A stretch of 64,000 nucleotides of DNA, taken from contig CAJNDS010000085.1 of assembly GCA_905221605.1 (NCBI GenBank), positions 124,001 to 188,000 of the forward strand, in the 5' to 3' direction. The notes beneath the pieces are model-generated. The model saw only the letters and a list, made by a program, of their open reading frames with translations, did no database searches and was not told the origin of the DNA. The translations under genes were made by a program, and so were the position numbers. Every line of letters begins with the position of its first letter. Position 1 is the stretch's first letter. Origin of the DNA: Symbiodinium natans. Taxonomy: Eukaryota > Sar > Dinophyceae > Suessiales > Symbiodiniaceae. Positions 22,931 through 32,865 of this stretch are shown here, piece after piece.

Positions 22931-24413
22931 ATCCTTCCTCCCTTTACCACACTTCATCTTTCTGGCACCACCTCATCATTTGTCCCCTTGAGCTTTCTTC
23001 TCTTCTTTCCGCTTCCTGGCGCAGGTAAGTTTGGGCAATGGGGACGGTATGTCTCATTTGATATTTTCACGACGCCGTGCTGTCCCACCTGGCCTCTTCT
23101 CTAGGTCTTCTCGTCGCTTTCGGTCCTCATCGTATCGGCGCAGCCATGCCATTCTGCTATGCACGCTCTATGATGCTACAGGCAGCAATCAACCTCCACC
23201 ACACACGCTGGCTAATTACCCACAGTGCTCTGCCTTCTGCTCCCTCTCCGCGTCATGCTGGATAATATCCTTTCAAAGCGCATATGGCGAGCGCTTCCTA
23301 TTTCATCTTGATGAAGCAATGGCGCATCCTGCGCAGGATGGTGCAGCATGCAAAGCAGGCCGATCAAGATGGAGAAGACAACCACGTGGGTTAGGCTGAA
23401 CCTTAGAAGAATTGGGGCGTGGGGCCAGAGATGACTCGGCAAGCACCCGTCCCACTTGTACTCCGCTGAAGGGCTTGTAAAGGCTTACAGGCTAAGCCTG
23501 ACACTCAAACTTCTTCTCCGGGAAAGGAAAGAGCCTGTGATGCAAGTGCGTCCTTATTGTCTTCAGAACTCAAGCCATGCTTTTGAACCCTGGCCTCACC
23601 ACCACATTGGCAATTTTGCTTAGCTTCTTTGCCTGATGCAAAGATGACAAATGAGTGCAACACATGAGTGCAACACATGAGTGCAACATAGTGCAAGAAG
23701 AGGAAGAAGGATCCGCTGTGAAAGCCCCTACCGGCGCGGCCTCTTGCTGGACAACATTCTTGTACAGTTCCCCCAGCCTCCAGTGAAGAACTGTCTTTTT
23801 AAATCTCCGTTGGAATCTCTGATGCTCTACGGCAACAAGCCTGTAACAAGGAATGTCAGAATGTCTGAGAGAGTCTGGGCCGCGCACAGAAACAAGCCAA
23901 ATCCGCTGATGAAAAGAGCAACCGTAGTGAAAAACACGCTGTCGACGAGTCGTCCAAAATTTGCCTGCCATCGGTTCTCGGATGTATCAACTCTGTATCA
24001 ACATGGCACGCACATGAGAACTAAAAGCATCCAACAGCATCCCTAGTGCTTTTGGTCGGTGCAGCTCTCATTCACATGAAACGCAAGGCTGAGAAGCACG
24101 TCGGCTGGACTATCTGCCTCGCCATGCTAAACACCGGGCTGCGGAGTAAGATGCAGGAAAAGGAAAAGAATAACAATATGTTAGACACAGCTTCTGCTTG
24201 CATTCTCAACATGAAGCTACCGGCTGCTTGTGTTGCCGAGTCCTTACATGGCCCACTCATGCTAAGACTTTCCCAAGAGTGAGCCAACAACAAGGACCCT
24301 TCAAGAAGTTTGGATGTCAGGCAAAACGCGAAAACGCAGTACCAGTAACAACAGTGGCGCGCTGAAGGCAACCTTTTGCACGCGAGGCGCAAATGTCAGG
24401 AAGGAAGTTCCTC
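22931..24413. other. No gene recognised
   Basis: Short open frames only. A small direct repeat of GAGTGCAACACAT lies at 23652-23695. The 24046-24392 region has open frames on both strands without known domains. Confidence 0.4.
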
Positions 24414-25616
24414 CTAAGGCTCCACCTCTCGAATGTCGCTCAATGTGCTGTGCGTCTGCAGCATGCTCATCTGCGCAGGGTATGGCTTGGTCGTGCTGTC
24501 AGACTCCGTGACATTCGGCACAGCAGCCTTCACAACCTCAACCTCATTCCCACGCTTGATGAGCATGTCGCCCGATCGGAGCATCTCTACAGAAGTACTG
24601 GCGGATGGAGTGGTTGCCCGAAACTCCGTCTCCTTGGCGACGGCTGCTTCAGCTTCGACCTTTGCCACCTCCGCCTCTTTCAGTGCCTTGCTCAGGTTGC
24701 AAGGAGCTGCCGCAGGTTTCAGGCGATGCTCGAGAGCCCCGACGATGCTCTCTATGACCACGTCGGTTGTGTTCTCGCCGCTCTTCACTTGGGGCAAAGG
24801 CAAAGGGATTCCGTCCGACTTGTTGAGTACTCCGGCATCGCCTAACTTGTCCAGGATCTCCATCGACGTCGCGGTGCTATTCATGACGTCCACGTTTGGT
24901 GATGCCTTTTCTTTTGTGGTGGTGGTGGTGGATGCTGCTATGCTGGTACCTTTGGTCTGTGTTGTGGATGTTGTCGTGACGGTCGTGGTTGTGGTCGTGT
25001 CGGTGGACGTAGATGTCGTGCTTGTGGAAGTAACAGTGGTGGTAGTGGTGGTTGCCGTGACTGTTGTCGTTGTAGCAGAGTCTGCATCAGCCCCCTCGAG
25101 GCTCCGCACCATCGCCTGGTTCCCTAACAAGTCGGAAGTCAGGTTGGATGCATTGCTAAAGGGGAGGCCAGGAAGGCCCGGTGGGCCGCTCGAGTTTCCA
25201 CCGACGACCATCGTTGTATCACTCTCACCAATTTCAGGCTTCGTGACAGTTGTGGTGGTCGTGGTTGCAGTCGCAGTTGTCGTTGTGCCTGTGGTTGTAA
25301 TGGTGGTTGTCGTCTCAGTTGTCGTGACAGTCGTCGTGGTGTCTGTTTTTGTGACTGTTGTCGTTGTGGAAGTGTCTGTAACCGTCGTGGTTGTCACAGT
25401 TACAGTTTCGGTTGAGGTGGCAGTTGTAGTTGTCGTCAATGTCGTGGTCGTTGATGTGTCCGTCACGGTGGCAGTGGAGGTTACTGTTGTGACAGTTGTA
25501 GTTGTCGTGGTGGACGTGGTAGTTCCAGTGGATGTTGACGTTGTGGTGGTGGTGATCGTACTTGAGGTCGACGTTGTCGGACACGGTGACAAACTACAGT
25601 CCTGCTGATCTCGGTC
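24414..25616 (-). CDS. Thr-rich mucin-like protein with TSP1-like end, exon
   Basis: A minus-strand exon whose left end is a TAG at 24414-24416. A good acceptor (TTCATTGCAG) precedes the first codons near 25616. The exon opens with DRDQQDCSLSPCP, which resembles the Cys-containing end of a thrombospondin type-1 repeat. About 150 residues of Thr/Ser/Val low complexity follow, then a spacer with NSS/NAS/NLT N-glycosylation-type sites and PPGLPGLP, a second Thr-rich block, and a charged helical part rich in Ala, Glu and Lys (KALKEAEVAKVEAEAAVAKE). It is probably an extracellular or surface protein, O-glycosylated on Thr. The same style of exon recurs at 28.4-28.8 and 29.4-30.6 kb on this strand, so all may belong to one gene or to tandem relatives. 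The opposite-strand Val-rich frame is a shadow. Confidence 0.6.
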   Translation of the reverse strand, partial: DRDQQDCSLSPCPTTSTSSTITTTTTSTSTGTTTSTTTTTTVTTVTSTATVTDTSTTTTLTTTTTATSTETVTVTTTTVTDTSTTTTVTKTDTTTTVTTTETTTTITTTGTTTTATATTTTTTVTKPEIGESDTTMVVGGNSSGPPGLPGLPFSNASNLTSDLLGNQAMVRSLEGADADSATTTTVTATTTTTTVTSTSTTSTSTDTTTTTTVTTTSTTQTKGTSIAASTTTTTKEKASPNVDVMNSTATSMEILDKLGDAGVLNKSDGIPLPLPQVKSGENTTDVVIESIVGALEHRLKPAAAPCNLSKALKEAEVAKVEAEAAVAKETEFRATTPSASTSVEMLRSGDMLIKRGNEVEVVKAAVPNVTESDSTTKPYPAQMSMLQTHSTLSDIREVEP

Positions 25617-25621
25617 AACAC

Positions 25622-28420
25622 CTCTGCAATGAACTCCTGCCATCATGTTTAGCAAACGACATGAAAGCAGCATGCGATGGTACAAGATGGTACAGACTGC
25701 TGAGACATGGGAAACATTGACAGGCCCTTGGCATGCTTTACCAAGCGCCAGCCTGGAATAGAAGATGGACGATAGTTCCTTTGGCGCAGTCGTGTGGCCC
25801 CAGGACCACATGTAGCGGTACAGGCTGCCCAATCTCTCCATTCATCCCACTCGCACGGTGTTTGACAAGTAGGGTCGAAGCCTTACGAGCCAGAATTTCG
25901 GCGCAAGAAACTGTAGTGTGCGAAGCATGCTTGTTGCTCTGAGAAACATATCTTCTCCTTCTTCGTCTGTTCCTTGTGTGTCTCGAAGCATGGCAGACCG
26001 CCATTTTGTGCCTGAAGCAACACAGTGCGTCTCAGAACGAAATTTGTTGATATAACCCTGCTTCTCTGCTACCACATGCTTCCCCTTACGAGACAGGGAC
26101 CAAGCCTCGACCATCTGACGGGTGCTAACCGACATAGCTGTGGTTGAACATGGCGGGCATGCTGTCCACTCCTAGAGTTGCAATTCAGAATCACTTTTGA
26201 GGTAAGGTGACGTTGGGTGCCACCTTGCCAGCTGAGTAGAGACTTCAATTCAAACTGCCAATAACTTCTGACCAGGTTCCGACCAATCCGTGAAGTAGCA
26301 GTCGATCGGACATTTCTGAACAGGGCATCGAAAGGCTTTTGATGAACAGTCAATCAGACTCGCGCTGTTACCCAACCACATGTTGCGGTTTAGGGTTTAG
26401 AGTCCCTAAGCTGTTCAGGGGGTTCCGCGTTTAGATGAGTGCGCAGGGCTGAGGATAATGAAAGTTCAGAGCGGATTTGGTATTTGGGGCGTGCTGCAGG
26501 TCCCTGCTCGTTTGACTCGGGCCGGGATTTTGACTAGGCACCGTTGTGAGCAAGGGTCCGCATCTTCGCAAGCTAGTGGCTTCGACATTGGACACTGCGC
26601 AATCTTCCTTCCCCGAAATAACTAATTCACGCAACGTAACTTTGCGTAACTACTTTGTCATCTCTTCGCACATTCGGAAAGGGGGCCTCCGTCTCGAGAG
26701 ACTCACCTTCACAGTGCTGTCCTCCGCCTTGTTGCGGCGTGTTGTCACGGATCCTGCCAGGGACAACTGTGGCACTGGCCGGGCTTTGGTCGTAGTGTTT
26801 AGTCAGACGACTGTCTCTGCGGCTGAACCTCGTTCGAGTTCCTTGCTGATGAACACTCTGGTCTGGGCAGGTGTCCGCCCAATCCTCCAGGAACTTAACT
26901 GAGTCAATTGGGCTTAGCTGATACTCTTGGACACACTTCCGCTTGATCACACAGAGGGTGCCCCGCAAGCATTCATATGTCCTGCCAATCATCCCACTTG
27001 CAGTCGACGCATAAGTTGCTGCAATTGGCCTCAGCCATGTCGGGACTCAGCTTCTCATCTCAAAAATCATCAAATCTCTGACAAGGAGGCCTGCTGGAAC
27101 CACTCCAGGCAATGGTCGTTGACTTGAGCGCCCATATTTGTTCGTCGCATCCTTTCCCTCGTGCCCTCACAGTATGGATAGCAGTCCGTCCTTAGTCGAA
27201 CAGACAGACCACTCCAAACACGAACATACTGTGCCTCGACACCAAAGAGGGACATGTTTCTGAACTGCTCCCCTAACTCCACAGAACAAATGCACGCACT
27301 GCATGTAATTTCTACTTTGGTCGTCAGGTCGATCCGCTTGCTGCTAGTAACCAAGGCCTTGCAAACGTGCCAAATGATCTGACAACAGGTCGCCGTTGAC
27401 CCAAAATGATCAAACTGGCCACGGGGGGTTTGAAGTTATCCAACCGTCCACGCTAAGCAACATGCCACTACAACAACAGGATGTTTCTCACGATTCCAAC
27501 CGCTCCCCTAACCTGTGCGTCAACGTTGCGCATGCTGCTTCTTTTGTTCAGGCCGGTCGCCCTTCGTGGGGGTACACATTTCGTCCGACTGAAGACACAT
27601 TTTGACGACACGTGCGACGCCACGTGAGCTTTTTGACGCCACATACTGGCGTTAAGTTCGGTCACCCCGGGTGGCCTCCCGTGACACCGCTGCTTGCCCT
27701 AGCTGGTCTCTGCTGCCTGGTGTCGGTGCCAAGTTTCGTTGAGGCGATGCGTCATCGTGACGCGTTGTGACACCACGTGCCATAACGTTACGTGTCTCGC
27801 ACGCTTTTGAAGCCACGTCCGGTGACGCGACGTGTCGTGACGTGTCGTGACGCCACGTGAACCAGCGACGCCACGTTCCGAGGAAGTTTGCCCGGAGGCC
27901 GCATTAGTGCCGCGGCTTCCGGGTCACAGTTGTTCGAGCCAAACTTGTCTCCAAGTCCAGCCCCTCCCGCCCAACTTTTTTTGGCCACGTTTCTTAGTTT
28001 CGGGATGAGCCTCGAAAGGGAAACAAACGCCGAGAGACTCACACGCGTCCTGGTCTGCGATTCTTGTGGGACGTTGGCCTCTCTAGCCTTCTTGCTGCGC
28101 TTCCAACACAGCAAGGAGGGCGCTTCTCCAGGATCTCCATTTGGAAGTGCTGTTTGACAGAGACTTCAAGTGTGCCGCCTGGCCACACCCTGGCACAGGA
28201 CAAACGTTGTATCACGTGGATGGGCATTGCTTCGATCTTTCCAGGAGAAAAGAAAAGCCTGAGATCGGTTCTAGGATCGCTGAGTGGCCTCAACTTAACA
28301 TGGCCACGTAGCATCGAAGTTGTCCACAGTAGGCAAGTAGGCACATGTCGCTACAACAACAAGTTGCTTCTCACCACAAACCTGTCATAACCTTCCTGCA
28401 TATTGCTTACGACTGCAGGT
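25622..28420. other. Probable intron or intergenic DNA of the Thr-rich locus
   Basis: Minus-strand open frames here (for example 26627-26992 and 27070-27354) show no clear TSP1 or other domain, though some are Cys/Arg-rich and could be missed exons. A TTTAGGG-like echo is at 26387-26400, and an ACGTG-rich patch is described separately. Confidence 0.4.
27600..27880. repeat. Cluster of GACGCCACGTG / TGACGTGTCG motifs
   Basis: GACGCCACGT occurs near 27618, 27860 and 27878, with variants GACGCCACAT and GACACCACGTG. TGTCGTGACG is tandemly repeated at about 27832-27855. CACGTG (E-box/G-box-like) recurs several times within 280 bp. It may be a short-repeat expansion or a protein-binding cluster. 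Confidence 0.55.
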
Positions 28421-28424
28421 TTTC

Positions 28425-28800
28425 ACATGGTGAAAATCCTTCCTCGGGCTGCGGCCACTCGTTCCAGTCTGTGTAAACGCATGGGGGGAGCGTCGCAGTC
28501 GTAGTTGACGTCGTGCTCGTGGTGGTTATTGTGGTGCTGGTGAAGGTTGTTGTCGTTGATGTGTTTGTCGTTGCTCTTGAAGTCTTTGTGGTGCTGGTGC
28601 TGGTGGTGCTGGTGCTTGTGACTTCTTGCGTGGTTGCTTTGATTTCTGTGGTGTTTGCCGGCAGCTCATTTTTCTCTGGCATCCACGTAGTGGAGACCTC
28701 TGACTCCTGGAAGGGTAGCTCGCCTGGCTTCTTGGTGAGGTTGATGGGAAGAATAGGCAGCTCTGTGGTGGTCAAGCTCGTCGTTGCGGCCTGCTTCATC
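28425..28800 (-). CDS. Thr-rich exon leading into a TSP1-like W-x-x-W motif
   Basis: A minus-strand frame of about 125 codons. Reading along the strand it begins near 28800 with short hydrophobic/Thr segments (ELPILPINLTKKPGELPF). It then passes through a block of Thr/Ser (STTSTSTTKTSRATT and similar) and ends with TLPPCVYTDWNEW. Cys-x4-W-x2-W is the opening signature of a thrombospondin type-1 repeat. A GT donor is available just after (CCAT|GTGAAAAC, near 28430), and the next TSP1-like piece in the same orientation is at 25616. The TSP1 middle (GGG..R.R) was not found between them. The most likely product is a secreted or surface mucin-like adhesion protein. Joining to the 24.4-25.6 kb exon is inference. 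Confidence 0.55.
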
Positions 28801-28829
28801 GCAAATCGCCATCACATCTTGACATGATC

Positions 28830-29420
28830 AGCAGAAGAGACTGCAGCAATCACACATTCACACGGGGAGGCCTCGTCCTGGCAGCACAGTGCATCAAACC
28901 TCGACTGTGAGGCGGTCAGGGAGCTCTCCAACAGACATGCATCTACTGCGTAGCAAAACGCGAGTACGACGCCGAGAGGCGAAGACGATGCGCCATGTCC
29001 ACAGCTGACGGCTGCGGCTTCTGACACTTGGACAATGCATCCTCACTTCGGTGACTGCGTGCAACCCTACATCCTAAACATCCTAAAATTCCTAAACCGC
29101 AAAAAACTTACGGCTCCGACAGCGTGACCCCTCTTTGCTAGCAGGGCTCCATCCGTACTCGAGATCCAAGCTGCAAAGGATCCCGTTCGTTGCGTTTCCT
29201 TGAACTTCTGCCATGAGGCCCTGAGACAAAGAATAGATCACCAAGGGCTGCACAGCGTTACAACCGATCGACTTGGTCTGAATACTGAATCAATGCTGGT
29301 CAATGCCGTCCAAGGGTCTCTACTTGAGCGGTTGTACAGAGTTTGCTCTGCACTGCTGCACATGACAGCGATGCGGCTTCCAAAGACAACGCGTTACTCA
29401 ACGATCCGAACGCACCTCCC
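28830..29420. other. Probable intron with one possible small exon
   Basis: A minus-strand frame at 28812-29027 contains Cys-rich FDALCCQDEASPCECV preceded by a mildly hydrophobic stretch. It may be an additional exon of the Thr-rich locus. No clear boundaries. Confidence 0.3.
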
Positions 29421-29429
29421 TTTTGCAAG

Positions 29430-30620
29430 GTCATGATGCTTGGCTCGCCGGATGTGGTATTGAGGCTCAGAAAGCGCAAGCTTGTTGTGGACTGCAACGT
29501 CGTAGAGGGTGCTTCTGTTGTTGATGTTCGCGTAGACGTCGCGGGCGGCGTTGTGGCAGACGTCGAAGTTGAGGAAGAGGTGACGATCTTAGTGGTGGAG
29601 TTGGTCGAGGTAGATGTGGTTGATGTCGTCGTGCTCGTTGACGTCAAAGTGGTTGACGTCACGGTGCTGGGAGTCGTAAGCTCCTCGGACGTCGTCTCCA
29701 AAATAGAGGTGGTTGTAGTCACGGGTGCAGGCTCGCTAGTAGTACTGATGGCGGACGTGCTTGTATTTCTCACTGAGGTCGTAGATGCCTCCGTTGACAG
29801 AGCAGAAGATGAGGTTGTCGACTGCCTTGTCAGCGAGGTGGACTTTGTTACCGTTGTGGCCCGGAAGGATGTCGTACTGTCGACCAACGCAGCTGTGGAG
29901 CTGGAGCTAGAACTCTCCATCGAGGTGGTCACCTCCTCCACGGCCAGCTCTTCTTCTTCTTCATCGTCCTCCTGTGTAGTCGTCGTCGCTGTTGTAATTG
30001 GCTTGGTGGTCTTGGTTGTTGTTGCTTGTGTGATGGTGGTTTCCTCTTCTGCGGCTGGTGTGGTGCTTGCATCGGTGGTCGTGCTCGTTTCTGCAGCATC
30101 TGTCGTCGTGCGTCTCGTCGACGTTGTCTTAGCTGTAGATTCAGTCGTTGTGCTTCCCTTGGAAGTCGTTTTGGCTGTTCGTGTAGTCCCGGTTGTTGTG
30201 CTTTTCTTGGAGGTCGTCTCGTCGTCGGCCTCCGTGGTGGTGGAATCTGTTGTCGAGGTTTCTGTTGTCACCTCTCTCGTGGATGTTGTTGTGGACCCTT
30301 TGCTGCTGGTAGTTTGCCTTGTTGTCGTCTCATCATCCTCTTCCTTCGACCCCTCAGTTGTGGTCGTTTTCCCAGCCTTCGTAGTAGACGGCGCAGACGT
30401 CGTTGAGCGCTTCGAAGTCGCTGTCGTTCTGGATGTGGATGATTGAGATGTAGTTGAAGTTTTCTTGCTATCAGTCTTGGTGGTTGTGACGCTAGTTGTG
30501 TCTTTGTCCTTTGTGGTGGTGGACTGAGTGGTGGTCTTGGACGTTTTGTCGGTGGACGTGGTTGTGGTTGCTCGTGCGGCTGACGTCGTGGAACTGTCAT
30601 TCCTTGACAAGGCTGCAGCC
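29430..30620 (-). CDS. Ser/Thr-rich mucin-like exon, about 400 residues
   Basis: A minus-strand open frame (whole frame 29300-30799) made almost entirely of Thr, Ser, Lys, Ala and Glu. It starts near 30620 with ALSRNDSSTTSAARAT. Lys-Thr-rich repeats follow (TTTEADDETTSKKSTTT type), then an acidic patch EEETT / DDEEEEELAVEEV around 29930-30050, more Ser/Thr, and a non-repetitive end near 29420-29500. Composition suits a heavily O-glycosylated extracellular linker or cell-surface protein. No signal peptide or membrane helix can be assigned, because the flanking exons are not resolved. The long opposite-strand frame (Val/Asp-rich) is a shadow. Confidence 0.55.
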
Positions 30621-30799
30621 GCATTCGATCTAGCAATGCCATCCGAGGCAACCGTAGCCTCGCACAAGCTTTCTGCCATATTAAATGGACAAACGAGCAC
30701 AACTGCAGAGACTCTCCGCCACATGCTCGCCTCCATCAATGCTGATCTCTCGGTGCGCATAATCTGCCTCCTAGGGCGACAGCTGCTCACCACCAGCAC

Positions 30800-32614
30800 A
30801 GCGGCACGACAGAAACACTAGATGCGCAGCGCGCTGTGCAGACTTAAACGAAAATCGTGCCTGGGCAGGACCTTCCCTGAGGGATTGACCTTGCAGGAAT
30901 CACAATCTGCAAATGTTCTCAAGGCTGCAAGCAGGCTGGCAAAAGGCTATCAGGGCTAACAGTCTGTCGCGCAGCCTGGACTTCCACATCCGGGGCATCA
31001 TGGAGGGTGAACGCTGCGGTGAGGTTCGGGATGCAGAATAACAGCCAGCATTTCATTGATATGAACCTGCGTGCTGGCCAACCCCCTGGCTACAACACAA
31101 CATCAAACGTATACAGCGCTACAATGCGCTACAAGTACAGCCTCCACAGCATCTGTGCAAACCGAGGCACATGTAGAAAGTGGCAGGCAACCGCAGTGTC
31201 CATGTCATGTCGGACACATCTCACAAAAGCCAAGTATGGCTACGCAAGCAAGCGATGTGTGCCCCTCTCCTTCGTTGGTTCATGCTGTGAGTCTACCGAC
31301 TCGGTCCAATTTCTGCCTACTCTTCCCGTGGCGCTTCGTGCCTGAAACTCACATGACTTCTCCCTTTGTTTTGTCTCGTTGGCCTGTGCATCTCATTCGC
31401 TGAGGCGATCGATTTCTCAAAGAGTCTCTACAAAATCTCAAGACGTTTGGCAACTAATGGATTAAAGATGGGGCAGTGCACCTTCCAGCACTTTGGGATG
31501 GGCACCTTTTGCGCCGCCGGGTCAGCTCAGTCAGCTCTCCAAGTACTCCTCGAAACGAACTCGCATAGTCACGGCTCCCACAAAAAAAGACAGGAGCAAA
31601 GCTGCGCAAAGCTGTGCTGCACGTTTTCCGACTCCACAGCAGTCTTGCACGTTCCGACCCCACGGCCTCTGGACTGGAGGAAGAAGCACACCGCGATGCT
31701 GCACCCAGTGCATTCTTGCACAACCTTCAGGTGAAAATGCTTGACCTTGCATCAGCGACACTTGATTCACTTGATGCGATCTGCGTGGCATGCAGATTCC
31801 GCATGTAAGGGACACGATGGAGCACCGCTCAAACTGAACTCATATGCAGCGAGCGAGGAAACCTCTCGGCTCGCGGCTGCAGAGAGGCAAGCTTCGTGTC
31901 CTTGCAAGGAGTATCAAGGTGCACTGATCTTGGGATGACGGCTGTTGCCGCGGGAGCGCAAGCAGACAAAGCCATACGACGTCTCATGATGGATGGCACC
32001 AATCGCGTGTGGCTCAGAGCTCGCGGTGTGCTTCGGTGTGCTTGCCGAGCTCGCGGCTTTGGCATATTGCAGCATCTTCTCTCTTTGGGAGGCACTCGGA
32101 CCTGCTAACAACGCTGCTTTCAAGAATCACTGATGGTGTCTACGACACATGCGAATTCAGGACCGGACCCCCTTGTCTGGTGGGCGAGTATGGCGACAGC
32201 AGGCCAGCCCTGAAACCGCAAAGCAATCCGTCAAGGCACGAATCCCACAGCTGCCTGAGGCTCGTGCCCACTTTTGGGGGAAACAGGTGCCTGATGAAAG
32301 ACTCGATGTGCAGCGCCCACATCATGCTGGCACGAATGTTTAGCAAGGGTTCTGGATGATTCTGGCCTCGACAGGTGCTTGGCCAATGTTCCCCCTTACC
32401 TCGAAAGAACATAGGAGTTCCGGGTTCAGAGATACTTTGAGTAGACTCAGTAGACCGACCTGATTGGAGTCCAAGTTGTCCTGCTTGCGCGACAGGTGGA
32501 AGACATCACCTTCAAAGTCCTGCCGGGATATGGTATCCAACAAGGTTATCTGACCTCAGAGGCCTGCAAGCATTTGCGGGCCTTTTTTCTTCAATGCAAC
32601 GGCTACATCCCGAC
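30800..32614. other. No gene recognised
   Basis: Open frames of 60-120 codons on both strands with no domain. Confidence 0.4.
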
Positions 32615-32865
32615 CCTGGAAACCTCGCAAATACCGTGCTTGGGGGCTTCTCTATAGGACCCTGGCGTTGTCGGCGCCTGACCCTGGAAACCTTGTGAAT
32701 ATCATGCTTCTCTATGGGACGCTGGTGTTGTCGGCGCGCGCAAAGTCCCCCCAAGCCGAAACCCTCGCAAATACCGTGTTTGAGGGATGCTTGAGGGGCA
32801 TCCCAACCCAGGAAACCTCGCAATTACCGTGCTTGAGGCTTCTCTGTAGGACCGTGGTGTTGTCG
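32615..32865 (+). repeat. Three to four copies of a ~67-bp repeat
   Basis: A unit containing CCTGGAAACCTCGCAAATAC, CGTGCTTG, CTTCTCTATAGGACC and TGGTGTTGTCGGCGC. Copies start near 32615, 32682, 32758 (partial, rearranged) and 32809. Divergence between copies is moderate. No coding role is evident. Confidence 0.75.

Noticed and set aside
24433-25608. 391-codon Val-rich plus-strand ORF
   Set aside because: It is the complement of Thr codons (ACN gives GTN-type words) in the minus-strand Thr-rich exon, with no domain or start context.
25842-27354. Missing central TSP1 exon of the Thr-rich locus
   Set aside because: Cys/Arg-containing frames exist, but none shows the C-G-G-G..R-x-R core, so no exon was assigned.
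29343-30446. 367-codon Val/Ser/Asp-rich plus-strand ORF
   Set aside because: Shadow of the Ser/Thr-rich minus-strand exon for the same reason.
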